A program made the position numbers and the translations under genes. From Oscillospiraceae bacterium (GTDB taxonomy: Bacteria; Bacillota; Clostridia; Oscillospirales; Ruminococcaceae): 50,290 nucleotides of DNA. Positions 1 through 8,536 of the stretch are shown here, in pieces. Numbering within the stretch: the stretch's first letter is position 1; the number at the start of each line of letters is the position of its first letter. A model generated the notes under the pieces. That model was not told the DNA's origin. It did no database searches and saw nothing but the letters and a program-made list of their open reading frames with translations. The stretch is from assembly GCA_009782265.1 (NCBI GenBank), contig WRJM01000003.1:1-50290 (forward strand). The letters run 5' to 3'.

Positions 1-159
1 ATTCCACTAACTCCGTTCATGGCGAATTTTTGGCAAATTTTCCGCCATACTGCGTTAAATTTCCTTGTAATACATAAAGTATTACTGTGTAAATTTGCCT
101 TGTCTGACAAAAAATTATACTCAAAAATTAGCTCATTCAGGAGATAGTGGAAATGTCTA

Positions 160-705
160 ATGAAAATCAACGTTAGCGAACTTAAAAGTATCATTCCGGA
201 ACTGCGTGCGGGGACAAGAATAGAACTGACCGGTTTTATTTATACCGCACGGGACGCCGCTCATAAACGCCTTTGCGCGCTTTTGGATTCCGGTTCTCCT
301 CTGCCTTTTGACATTAAAGATGCCGTTATATACTACGCCGGACCTTCTCCCGCACCGGACGGGCTTCCTATCGGTGCTTGCGGACCGACAACCTCCGGAC
401 GTATGGATGTTTTTGCACCGCAGCTGCTTGATTCGGGCTTAGCGGCAATGATTGGCAAGGGTGAACGGTGCGAAGCGGTAAAAGAAGCTATTATCCGCAA
501 TAAGGCGATTTACCTGAGTGCGCCGGGCGGCGCGGGCGCTTTAGCCGCCGAACGCATAAAAAGCAATGAAGTGATTGCTTTTCCGGAACTCGGCTGTGAA
601 AGCATTAATAAGCTTTATACGGAAGATTTTCCACTGACGGTTGCATTGGATTGCACGGGCAGGTGTGTTTATGAACAGGAGCGGAAAAATTATGCAATTA
701 TATGA
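160..705 (+). CDS. fumB: Fumarate hydratase / Fe-S hydro-lyase, beta (C-terminal) subunit
   Basis: ORF matches the tartrate/fumarate Fe-S hydro-lyase beta subunit pattern (AHKRL, YYAGPSPAPDGLPIGACGPTTSGRMD, GGAGAL). No alpha-subunit ORF is visible upstream in the window. Confidence 0.88.
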   Translation: MKINVSELKSIIPELRAGTRIELTGFIYTARDAAHKRLCALLDSGSPLPFDIKDAVIYYAGPSPAPDGLPIGACGPTTSGRMDVFAPQLLDSGLAAMIGKGERCEAVKEAIIRNKAIYLSAPGGAGALAAERIKSNEVIAFPELGCESINKLYTEDFPLTVALDCTGRCVYEQERKNYAII

Positions 706-731
706 TTATTTTATTTTTTTGAAATTTTCTG

Positions 732-760
732 TTGACAAAATTACCTTTTAATGATATATT
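732..760 (+). promoter_or_regulatory. Sigma-A type promoter (TTGACA-N17-TATATT)
   Basis: TTGACA 732-737, TATATT 755-760, upstream of the sigma factor ORF. Confidence 0.6.
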
Positions 761-842
761 CATTTTAAGCGAACTATTATTTTAATCAGATTTAACGGAA
801 AGGTTTATTTAAGGGATTATTAAAATAAGGATATAAATCGGT

Positions 843-1430
843 GTGCTTATGGCTTTTCTGCCGGAAAATTCAAAAATGAACGATGAGCAATTGCTGAAAG
901 CGGCAAAGCAGGACGAAATCATCATGTCCGAGCTGATTACCCGCTATGTAAGTGTTATTGTTATCAAGGCAAATAAAATGGCGCGCGGGTTTTCCATGCT
1001 GAATAAGCAGGATGCCGAGGATTTTATATCGGAAGGGTTTCTCGGGCTTCTCAGCGCAATCCGTACCTATGAAGAAGAAAAAGGTTTATTCTCCGCTTAT
1101 GCGAACGCTTGCATTGATAACCGCATGAAAACCGCACTCGGCAAAGCAAAGCGCACGCTTATATTCACGGAGGAATTCAACCCTGATGTTATAAACCTAA
1201 AACACCAAATACCCGGCGCGGATGAAATATTGATTGAGAAGGAAAACCGGGAAGAAATCCTGAAAAAAATCAGCAAAATCTTATCCGAACACGAGTTTAA
1301 CGTATTTAAAATGTATCTTGATTCTTTTTCTTACAGGCAAATCTCCTCAAGGCTCGGTATCAGCGTAAAGTCAGTAGACAACGCTCTTTCCCGCGCCCGC
1401 GCAAAGCTCAAAGCCGCCCATAAATCTTAA
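843..1430 (+). CDS. Sigma-70 family RNA polymerase sigma factor, SigH-like
   Basis: Sigma region 2-like (DAEDFISEGFLGLLSAIRTYEEEKGLFSAYANACIDNRM) and region 4 HTH (YRQISSRLGISVKSVDNALSRARAKL). Confidence 0.8.
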   Translation: MLMAFLPENSKMNDEQLLKAAKQDEIIMSELITRYVSVIVIKANKMARGFSMLNKQDAEDFISEGFLGLLSAIRTYEEEKGLFSAYANACIDNRMKTALGKAKRTLIFTEEFNPDVINLKHQIPGADEILIEKENREEILKKISKILSEHEFNVFKMYLDSFSYRQISSRLGISVKSVDNALSRARAKLKAAHKS

Positions 1431-1475
1431 TAAACCCCGTAAATCCGAAAAAATTGTCCATTGTCAATTATATAT

Positions 1476-1540
1476 GACCCAGTAGCTTAATTCCAGAGCG
1501 TTGTTTTACAAAGGTGCCGGTGCAAATCCGGTCAAGGTCA
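1476..1540 (+). other. tRNA-like structure with truncated anticodon arm, 27 nt upstream of the zinc-ribbon ORF
   Basis: Acceptor-like ends GACC 1476-1479 / GGTC 1536-1539, TA at 1483-1484, D-like stem GCTT 1485-1488 / GAGC 1496-1499, short hairpin TTGT-TTT-ACAA 1501-1511, AGGT variable-like segment 1512-1515, T-like arm GCCGG-TGCAAAT-CCGGT 1516-1532. Confidence 0.5.
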
Positions 1541-1567
1541 AATTTTAAAACGTGAGGTATCACAAAA

Positions 1568-1837
1568 ATGTTCGAAGACAAAACCCTTCAATGCAAGGAC
1601 TGTGGAGCAGATTTCGTATTCACAGCAGGCGAGCAGGAATTCTACGCTGAAAAAGGCTTCGTAAACGAGCCCCAGCGTTGCAAAGGCTGCCGTGACGCAA
1701 AGAAAAGCGCTGCGAGAAACAAGGAAACCTTTATCGCTACCTGCGCCGACTGCGGCGGAGAAGCAAAGATTCCGTTCAACCCGCGCGACGACAGACCCGT
1801 TTACTGCAGCGAATGCTTCGCAAAACAAAGAGCTTAG
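1568..1837 (+). CDS. Small zinc-ribbon protein (paired CxxC motifs)
   Basis: CKDCGADFVFTAGEQEFYAEKGFVNEPQRCKGCR and CADCGG...YCSEC. Confidence 0.8.
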   Translation: MFEDKTLQCKDCGADFVFTAGEQEFYAEKGFVNEPQRCKGCRDAKKSAARNKETFIATCADCGGEAKIPFNPRDDRPVYCSECFAKQRA

Positions 1838-2030
1838 TCTGATTTGCTGAAGCAAATACAGACGGATTGTTTGCTTCGCAAACAATCAAGTAAAAAGTCT
1901 GCTATGCTAAAGCAAACAATCAAGTAAGCAGATGTTCTTGCAAACGCAAAAGTCATAATTGGGTTTTACTGATTCCGCTTGTAAACAACGACTTTTGGTA
2001 TCCCTGTGAAAGACTTTAGCAAACTAAATT

Positions 2031-2057
2031 GCCCCTTACAGCAAGTAAGGGGCGGTT
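2031..2057 (+). terminator. Rho-independent terminator-like hairpin
   Basis: GCCCCTTAC-AGCAA-GTAAGGGGC followed by GGTTTTC. Confidence 0.7.
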
Positions 2058-2060
2058 TTC

Positions 2061-2089
2061 TTGACTTTTAATAAAATAAATGTTATAAT
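2061..2089 (+). promoter_or_regulatory. Promoter TTGACT-N17-TATAAT
   Basis: Immediately upstream of the Uma2-family ORF. Confidence 0.65.
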
Positions 2090-2123
2090 GAAAATCTATA
2101 GTTAATCAACAGGAGGCTATCTC

Positions 2124-2693
2124 ATGGAAGCGTTGAAAAAAAACATTCATTACACATACAAAGACTACGAAAGCTGGGAATTAAAAGAAGGCGAGCGTTT
2201 TGAGTTGATTGACGGTTTTCCTTATGCAATGTCAGCACCGTCGCCGATTCATCAGGGGATAAGCATGATACTTTCAAGATTGTTCAGTAATTTTCTTCAC
2301 GGAAAATCCTGTAAAGTTTTTCATGCGCCTTTTGATGTTCGTTTAAACGCAAAAGGAGATAATGACGATAATGTCGTACAGCCTGATTTATTAGTTATTT
2401 GCGATAAATCAAAATTAGACGATAAAGGTTGTAACGGCGCGCCCGATATGGTGATTGAAATCACGTCACCGTCAACCGCCCGCCATGACAGGTTGATTAA
2501 ATTTCAAAAATACCAAAACGCAGGCGTTCGGGAATACTGGATTGTTGAACCGGAAACCAAGACCGTTCAGGCGTGTATTCTTGAAAATGAAAAATACTTT
2601 GTTAAGCCATACGGGGAAGATGATAATATTCCGGTGACTGTTTTAGAGGGTTGTGAAATCAGCATGAAAGAAGTTTTCGCGGAAGATGAATAA
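2124..2693 (+). CDS. Uma2 family (DUF820) restriction-endonuclease-like protein
   Basis: YELIDG-like / VQPDLLVICD / GAPDMVIEITSPSTARHDRLIKFQKYQNAGVREYWIVEPE pattern. Confidence 0.85.
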   Translation: MEALKKNIHYTYKDYESWELKEGERFELIDGFPYAMSAPSPIHQGISMILSRLFSNFLHGKSCKVFHAPFDVRLNAKGDNDDNVVQPDLLVICDKSKLDDKGCNGAPDMVIEITSPSTARHDRLIKFQKYQNAGVREYWIVEPETKTVQACILENEKYFVKPYGEDDNIPVTVLEGCEISMKEVFAEDE

Positions 2694-2699
2694 ATAAAA

Positions 2700-2771
2700 T
2701 CGGCGGGGTTATGCCCCCTCACGTTAAATAAGGAATTAACTATTCTTACGTGAGGGGGCAATTTCCCGCCG
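2700..2771 (+). repeat. Nested inverted repeat / terminator-like element
   Basis: Outer CGGCGGG...CCCGCCG enclosing GCCCCCTCACGT...ACGTGAGGGGGC. Confidence 0.6.
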
Positions 2772-2847
2772 TGTTTTGTTTGTTGACAATATTTTAATTT
2801 TATGATAATATATAAATAGTAAAATAATTTAAAAAGGAGCAATTTGT

Positions 2848-3054
2848 ATGCAAGCGTATTCAGCGTATTACGAAAAAGGGCATATTATTCCGGTCGGCAA
2901 TTTTAATATACCCGAAAGACGGAAGTTAATTATTACAGTATTAGATGAATATGTTCCGGAAGTTAAAATTGATGATATAACATTAGCAAGCCAACAATCC
3001 CTTTCTAAAGACTGGCTTTTGCCTGAGGAGGACGAAGCGTGGGCAGATTTGTAA
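2848..3054 (+). CDS. Antitoxin-like protein of a MazEF-type module
   Basis: Small protein ending SLSKDWLLPEEDEAWADL, overlapping the next ORF; preceded by TTGACA-N17-TAATAT (2783-2811). Confidence 0.6.
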   Translation: MQAYSAYYEKGHIIPVGNFNIPERRKLIITVLDEYVPEVKIDDITLASQQSLSKDWLLPEEDEAWADL

Positions 3055-3200
3055 AAGGTACATTAAAGGATATAAGTAATATCAGACCTAATAAGTTGTT
3101 CACAGCAGATGAAAATATTATTTTATATAAACTCGGAGAATTAAATAAAGCAAAATTTAATGATGTTATTAATATTATCGTAGACATGTTAAAAGAATAA
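3039..3200 (+). pseudogene. MazF/PemK-like toxin remnant with apparent internal deletion (53 aa, GTG start)
   Basis: Translation VGRFVKGTLKDISNIRPNKLFTADENIILYKLGELNKAKFNDVINIIVDMLKE: MazF-like N-terminus joined to a MazF-like C-terminus. SD GAGGAGG precedes. Not in the ORF track. Confidence 0.55.
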
Positions 3201-3202
3201 TA

Positions 3203-3231
3203 AACCGGCGGGGGTTCCCCGCCGGTTTATG
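3203..3231. terminator. Bidirectional terminator hairpin
   Basis: AAACCGGCGGGG-GTT-CCCCGCCGGTTT. Confidence 0.75.
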
Positions 3232-3236
3232 TTTGT

Positions 3237-4613
3237 TTAAAACCCAACCCTCTCCTCAATATACGCCCTCACCTTGTCAATTTCAATCCGCACCTGCTCC
3301 ATGCTGTCGCGTTCGCGGATAGTTACTTTCCCGTCATTTTCGCTCTCAAAGTCCAAGGTCACACAGAACGGTGTACCGATTTCGTCCTGTCTGCGGTAGC
3401 GTTTGCCGATGTTTCCGGTTTCGTCGTAGTCGCACGCAAAGCTTTTGCACAATTCTGCATACAACTTCTCTGCGGGTTCGCCGAGCTTCTTTGACAGCGG
3501 CAGAACCGCCGCCTTGAAAGGCGCGAGATAGGGGTGAAAATGCAGGATATTGCGAATCGTGCCGTCGTCAAGAGCTTCCTCGTTATAAGCTTCTGTTAAA
3601 ACCGCAAGCAGAAGCCGCTCAACCCCTAAGCTCGGTTCAATGACATAGGGAATAAATTTTTCATTCGTATCGGGGTCGAAGTATTCAAGCGTCTTGCCTG
3701 ATTCATTGCTGTGTTGTTTCAAGTCGTAATCGGTACGGTCGGCAATCCCCCAAAGCTCACCCCAACCGAAAGGATACAGGTATTCAAAGTCTGTTGTTGC
3801 TTTTGAATAAAAACAAAGCTCCTCTGCGGTGTGGTCGCGGAGTTTCAAATTTTCTTCTTTTAAGCCGAGCGAAAGAAGCCAGTTTTTGCAAAAATCCTTC
3901 CAGTAAGAAAACCACTCTAAATCCGTACCCGGCTTGCAGAAAAATTCAAGCTCCATTTGCTCGAATTCACGCACGCGGAAGATAAACTTTCCGGGTGTGA
4001 TTTCATTTCTGAAGGATTTCCCGACCTGTGCCACCCCGAAAGGGATTTTTTTGCGGGAAGTCCGCTGAATATTTAAAAAGTTGACAAAAATTCCCTGCGC
4101 GGTTTCCGGACGCAGATAAATTTCGTCCGCATTTCCCTCTGTTATCCCCTGAAAGGTTTTAAACATCAGATTAAATTTACGAATACCTGTAAAGTTTATT
4201 TTTTGGCAGTTCGGGCAAGGGATTTTTTTCTCGTTAATATAATCCTCAAGCTGTTGATTTTCCCAGCCCGCAGTCACTGTACCGTCAAAATCCTCAATCA
4301 GAATATCGGCTCTGTGGCGGGTTTTGCAGCTTTTACAATCCATAAGCGGGTCGGAAAAACCTGCTAAATGCCCCGACGCAATCCAGGTCTGCGGGTTCAT
4401 TAAAATCGCGCTGTCAAGCCCTACATTATACTTGCTTTCCTGCACGAACTTTTTCAGCCATGCTTTTTTAATGTTATTTTTTAATTCAACGCCGAGCGGA
4501 CCGTAGTCCCATGTATTCGCCAAGCCGCCGTAAATTTCGCTTCCGGCGTATATAAAGCCGCGCCCTTTGCAAAGGGCAATCAGCTTATCCATGGTTTTTT
4601 CTGTGTTTTGCAT
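3237..4613 (-). CDS. glyS: Glycyl-tRNA synthetase (single-chain type)
   Basis: [59 protein letters not shown] and class II motifs. Confidence 0.96.
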   Translation of the reverse strand: MQNTEKTMDKLIALCKGRGFIYAGSEIYGGLANTWDYGPLGVELKNNIKKAWLKKFVQESKYNVGLDSAILMNPQTWIASGHLAGFSDPLMDCKSCKTRHRADILIEDFDGTVTAGWENQQLEDYINEKKIPCPNCQKINFTGIRKFNLMFKTFQGITEGNADEIYLRPETAQGIFVNFLNIQRTSRKKIPFGVAQVGKSFRNEITPGKFIFRVREFEQMELEFFCKPGTDLEWFSYWKDFCKNWLLSLGLKEENLKLRDHTAEELCFYSKATTDFEYLYPFGWGELWGIADRTDYDLKQHSNESGKTLEYFDPDTNEKFIPYVIEPSLGVERLLLAVLTEAYNEEALDDGTIRNILHFHPYLAPFKAAVLPLSKKLGEPAEKLYAELCKSFACDYDETGNIGKRYRRQDEIGTPFCVTLDFESENDGKVTIRERDSMEQVRIEIDKVRAYIEERVGF

Positions 4614-4635
4614 TTTTGTGCGCCTTTCTTTTGTT

Positions 4636-5196
4636 TTAATTTGTAAAAACGTCTTTTAAATCAATAATACAGCCGTCTAATATGTGAACAGGGACGGTTT
4701 CGTGTTTTTCATAAGTGTTAATGATATGATTATTATTTTCTATTATATGAACCTGTACAGTTTCGGTAACAGGGTCTACAATCCAAAATTCCCGTACGCC
4801 CGCTTGTATATATTTATTAAGTTTAACAATAAAATCATAACTTGCGGTTGACGGTGATAAAACCTCAATCACAAAATCCGGCGCGCCGTTGATAGATTGA
4901 ACATCAACCTTTGATTTATCGCACACAACTAATAAATCCGGTTGAACTATTGAGTTATCGGATTTTTCTTTATTTGCGTTCAAGCGCACATCAAGAGGAG
5001 AGATAAAAACCCTACAAGGCTTTCCCTCTAAAAAGTTGAATAATCTTACGTGCAGTATACCGAGTATTTCTTGATGAATACGCGACGGCGACGACATCAT
5101 ATACGGTACGCCGTCAATCAATTCATACCGCACATCATCGTCCCATGTCAGATAATCTGCGTAGGTATAACGTTTATCTTTGCTAATCGCTTCCAT
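4636..5196 (-). CDS. Uma2 family (DUF820) restriction-endonuclease-like protein
   Basis: Same family as 2124-2693. ORF extends to 5217, but [15 protein letters not shown] aligns as the likely start. Confidence 0.83.
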   Translation of the reverse strand: MEAISKDKRYTYADYLTWDDDVRYELIDGVPYMMSSPSRIHQEILGILHVRLFNFLEGKPCRVFISPLDVRLNANKEKSDNSIVQPDLLVVCDKSKVDVQSINGAPDFVIEVLSPSTASYDFIVKLNKYIQAGVREFWIVDPVTETVQVHIIENNNHIINTYEKHETVPVHILDGCIIDLKDVFTN

Positions 5197-5209
5197 AAAA
5201 CCCCTCCTG

Positions 5210-6277
5210 TTAATCAATCATCATTGACCAATTAAACTCATCCGGCAGTCTGCCGTACTGAATCCCCGTCAGCGTATCATATAATTTCGCTGATAATTCC
5301 CCGATTTTATTATTGTTTATTTCCATAATCATATTCCCCCATTTAAGTAAACCTACGGGAGAAATAACCGCCGCCGTGCCTGTTCCGAAACATTCCTGCA
5401 ATGTTCCGGCTTTATAAGCGTCCGCCACTTCCTGTATGGAAATTCTGCGCTCTGTTACTTTCATACCCCATTTTCGGCAAAGCTCAATTGCGGATTGTCT
5501 GGTAATGCCCTCTAAGACAGAACCCTGCAGTTCCGGCGTGATTACTTCATCATTCATCACAAAAAAAATATTCATCGCGCCGACTTCTTCAATATACTTT
5601 CGTTCAATCCCGTCAAGCCATAAAACCTGCGCGAAATTCTGTTTTTTTGCTTCCGCCTGCCCCGCAAGGGAAGCCGCGTAGTTACCGCCGGTTTTCGTAT
5701 AACCCATGCCGCCTTTAACTGCGCGGACATAGTTTTCTTCTACATAAATGCCCACAGGATTCAAGCCTGTTGCGTAATACGGACCGGACGGAGAGGTTAT
5801 AATGATAAATAAATATTCATCTCCCGGGCGCACGCCTACAAACGGGTCGGTTGCAAACACAAACGGGCGGATATACAACGACGCGCCGTCGCTGTGCGGA
5901 ACCCAATTTTTATCCAAATTGATTAATTGTTTTAAAGCGTCAAGCACAATATCTTCCGGAATTTCGGGAATTACAAGCCTTTTCGCTGATACATTCATGC
6001 GCTTGAAATTCTCCTGCGGTCTGAACAATCTGATTTTATTATTAGAATCGCGGTAAGCTTTCAACCCCTCGAAAATTTCCTGCCCATAATGCAGAACCAT
6101 AGCGGCGGGTGATAATGAAAGATTCTCAAAAGGCACAATGCGGGCGTCATGCCAACCGCTGCCGGTTTTATAATTCATAATAAACATATGGTCAGAGAAG
6201 ATTTGCCCGAAGCCGAGCTTAGAATCGTCCTGCGGAACAGGCTTAGGCATTGTTGTTTTATGAATCGTTATATTCAT
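5210..6277 (-). CDS. ilvE: Branched-chain amino acid aminotransferase
   Basis: Class IV aminotransferase motifs: YGQEIFEGLKAYR, GGNYAASLAGQAEAKK, LDGIERKYIEEVGAMNIFF. Confidence 0.95.
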   Translation of the reverse strand: MNITIHKTTMPKPVPQDDSKLGFGQIFSDHMFIMNYKTGSGWHDARIVPFENLSLSPAAMVLHYGQEIFEGLKAYRDSNNKIRLFRPQENFKRMNVSAKRLVIPEIPEDIVLDALKQLINLDKNWVPHSDGASLYIRPFVFATDPFVGVRPGDEYLFIIITSPSGPYYATGLNPVGIYVEENYVRAVKGGMGYTKTGGNYAASLAGQAEAKKQNFAQVLWLDGIERKYIEEVGAMNIFFVMNDEVITPELQGSVLEGITRQSAIELCRKWGMKVTERRISIQEVADAYKAGTLQECFGTGTAAVISPVGLLKWGNMIMEINNNKIGELSAKLYDTLTGIQYGRLPDEFNWSMMID

Positions 6278-6492
6278 CGTTTTATATCCTCCGGGAATTT
6301 TATATTTTATAAGTTCATAATCTAATCACAAATCACTATAAACAACTATAACACAAATCGCTTTTTTTGTCAATAAATACCTTGCCTTACCTTCGGAAGT
6401 GCTTGTTTATTCGAATAAATTATACTCAACTTCATTCAACTTCACTCTACATCACCCGTGAACATCATTGCTTTTTCGTTTTCATATGATAT

Positions 6493-6596
6493 ATAGTAAA
6501 TTAACTTGAAAATTGCACCAATAAACAGGCATAAAAACCCATAAATTAAAGCTTTTCACGCCTGTTTATTGGGCATTTTCTAAGTTAATTAACTAT
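6493..6596. repeat. MITE-like inverted-repeat element (~104 bp)
   Basis: Left AGTAAATTAACTTGAAAATTGCACCAATAAACAGGC is an imperfect inverted copy of right GCCTGTTTATTGGGCATTTTCTAAGTTAATTAACT, with ATA at both outer ends. Confidence 0.6.
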
Positions 6597-6674
6597 AATA
6601 AAAACAGAATTTACGAAAAGGAGGTATCGTTCAATGGGCTGAGGGGTTTCGCGAAAATCTGACAAAATAAGTAT

Positions 6675-6703
6675 TGACAAAAAAGCCGAAACGGCTTATA
6701 ATG
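6675..6703 (+). promoter_or_regulatory. Consensus promoter TTGACA-N17-TATAAT with a palindrome in the spacer
   Basis: Spacer contains AGCCG-AAA-CGGCT. Confidence 0.65.
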
Positions 6704-6968
6704 AAAGGACGTAGCTTTCGGTTCTTATAACCAATGTTTTGTCATGCGGACAGAATCGGAAGATGTGTTGCTATCAATATCAACAGAAGAAAATCCGCTT
6801 GACGGTTTGTCCGATGTTGAAGTTGATTCCTTTACCGCAATTATAATTGACTACTCAGTTATAATCGTTTTACCGTTTACCCCTTTTACAACATTGTATA
6901 ATAAGCAATTACATATACGAGTTGGAGGGAAACAAGATATTAATATAATTAAATGGAAGGCGGTTATA

Positions 6969-7379
6969 ATGAATAAAAGAATATTAATATTGGTTTTATT
7001 TATTTCTTTATTGATATTATCATCATGCATTTTAACAAAAAACATAAACAATGAAATACTGCCACCGCCTAATGAACTTTACGCTATGATTTTTGTCGAC
7101 AACGAATTATATCATTTTTTCGATTTTGATAAAGGCGGTAGAATGAATAAAGAAGAATTGGAATATTTAGGGAATATTATTAAAACGCAAGACAGACGCG
7201 TTCCTGATGAAAATTTTGTTTCAAATTGTTATTCTTCAGATACAGAGATATATCGAGTAGATGAAAATTGCATATATATTGAATATCAATTTGCTTTTCA
7301 AGATTCTATATGGTCGGGTTTCGGTTACAACACTTGGGAGCGTGCGGTGAATGAACCGCCGAAGAAAAAAACGAATTAA
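6969..7379 (+). CDS. Putative lipoprotein of unknown function
   Basis: Lipobox-like MNKRILILVLFISLLILSSC. ORF extends upstream to 6744; internal ATG chosen from the signal peptide. Confidence 0.5.
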   Translation: MNKRILILVLFISLLILSSCILTKNINNEILPPPNELYAMIFVDNELYHFFDFDKGGRMNKEELEYLGNIIKTQDRRVPDENFVSNCYSSDTEIYRVDENCIYIEYQFAFQDSIWSGFGYNTWERAVNEPPKKKTN

Positions 7380-7596
7380 ATTATCGCTTGCAAAAAGAAA
7401 TCAACCGCTTAAAAAGCGGTTGGCTTCTTTTATTTCAAACAATTACAAAAAAACAACCATGCATGAGATAGGACACGTTATGGGTTGGGATGGCCATCCT
7501 TCATCCGGTAATACAACTTGGGTCATGCAACAGGGTAAACTCGAAAACACAACATTAACTACCGGAGAAAAAAATCACTTATCACAAGTGTATTAA
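7351..7596 (+). pseudogene. Remnant of a metzincin-type zinc metalloprotease
   Basis: MHEIGHVMGWDGH matches HExxHxxGxxH. Only the active-site region remains, and the 5' part of the ORF runs through a terminator-like hairpin (AACCGCTTAAAAAGCGGTT). Confidence 0.55.
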
Positions 7597-7611
7597 AGGA
7601 GGAAAATCATT

Positions 7612-8484
7612 ATGAAAACAAAATTAAAACCGTTCGTTTTTGGTGTTTTTACACTCGCGGCTTGTCTCGGTACGTTTCTGTTGGTATATTTTATAAATAA
7701 CGGGTTCGTGGGAAATGAATTAAACGATTCCGAATCTGACGGATTTTTTTATTCTACTTCTGACTACATAGAATTAAGTTTTGAAGAAATCGTTTCAGGC
7801 GCAACACATATCCTTGATGCTGAATATATAGGTGTTTATCCGGTAAAGCGGGAAATGCTGCTGATGTTTAAACCGAATCGTTTAATCAAAGGCGATGTTA
7901 AGGACAATATTATCCATATAGCTTTTGAACTCTCTATCGGACAAGGTGTAGAAGATATAAAGTATACAGAGGGAGAAAATTATTTATTATTCATTGACAG
8001 AAACCGCTCTGTATACAGAGAACACGATATATATACAGAGCGCGGAGCAGATTGCATTTCGTCAAAATCGGAAGATTGGGAAAAAGTCCATGAGCAAACA
8101 TTTGATTTAATGACAAAATTTAAAAATACAGCCCCTGAAGTATACGGAGCCGAGTTTACATTTTCAACTTCAATAACCGATATTTTAAAGGTTTCCCCGA
8201 ATATATTTGAGGTTGAAATCACAGAAGTTGAGGCTAAAAGCATGATTGTACCGGTGACTTCTTATATATGCACTGTTACAGAGGTTATACAGGGGACATC
8301 TTTCGTTCCAAAAAGCATTTATTTATCTTTATTTAACGATACAGTAAAGGTCGGCGAAACCTATATTGTTTTGTTATCTGATTCTTCCGCAAACCCCGTA
8401 TATGCACTATCTTCAAGAAATAGCGTATACACGAGAGAAAAAGCGTTAAAAATTCCTGAGTTAAAAGCTTTATTTAATGATTAA
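7612..8484 (+). CDS. Membrane-anchored or secreted protein of unknown function
   Basis: N-terminal hydrophobic segment, good SD (AAAGGAGG). Confidence 0.5.
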   Translation: MKTKLKPFVFGVFTLAACLGTFLLVYFINNGFVGNELNDSESDGFFYSTSDYIELSFEEIVSGATHILDAEYIGVYPVKREMLLMFKPNRLIKGDVKDNIIHIAFELSIGQGVEDIKYTEGENYLLFIDRNRSVYREHDIYTERGADCISSKSEDWEKVHEQTFDLMTKFKNTAPEVYGAEFTFSTSITDILKVSPNIFEVEITEVEAKSMIVPVTSYICTVTEVIQGTSFVPKSIYLSLFNDTVKVGETYIVLLSDSSANPVYALSSRNSVYTREKALKIPELKALFND

Positions 8485-8490
8485 ATAGCA

Positions 8491-8524
8491 AAAAAAGCCA
8501 ACCGTTCAACCGGTTGGCTTTTTT
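8491..8524. terminator. Bidirectional terminator
   Basis: AAAAAAGCCAACCG-TTCAA-CCGGTTGGCTTTTTT. Confidence 0.75.
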
Positions 8525-8536
8525 GTTTATATACCC

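Noticed and set aside
1538-1885. 115-aa minus-strand ORF opposite the zinc-ribbon gene
   Set aside because: Antisense to a well-supported CxxC protein; no SD or recognisable domain.
2700-2771. Third copy of the antisense antitoxin RNA (shares CCCTCACGTAAGA with 42990-43000)
   Set aside because: Similarity limited to ~13 nt, no matching antisense promoter; treated as a nested terminator or repeat.
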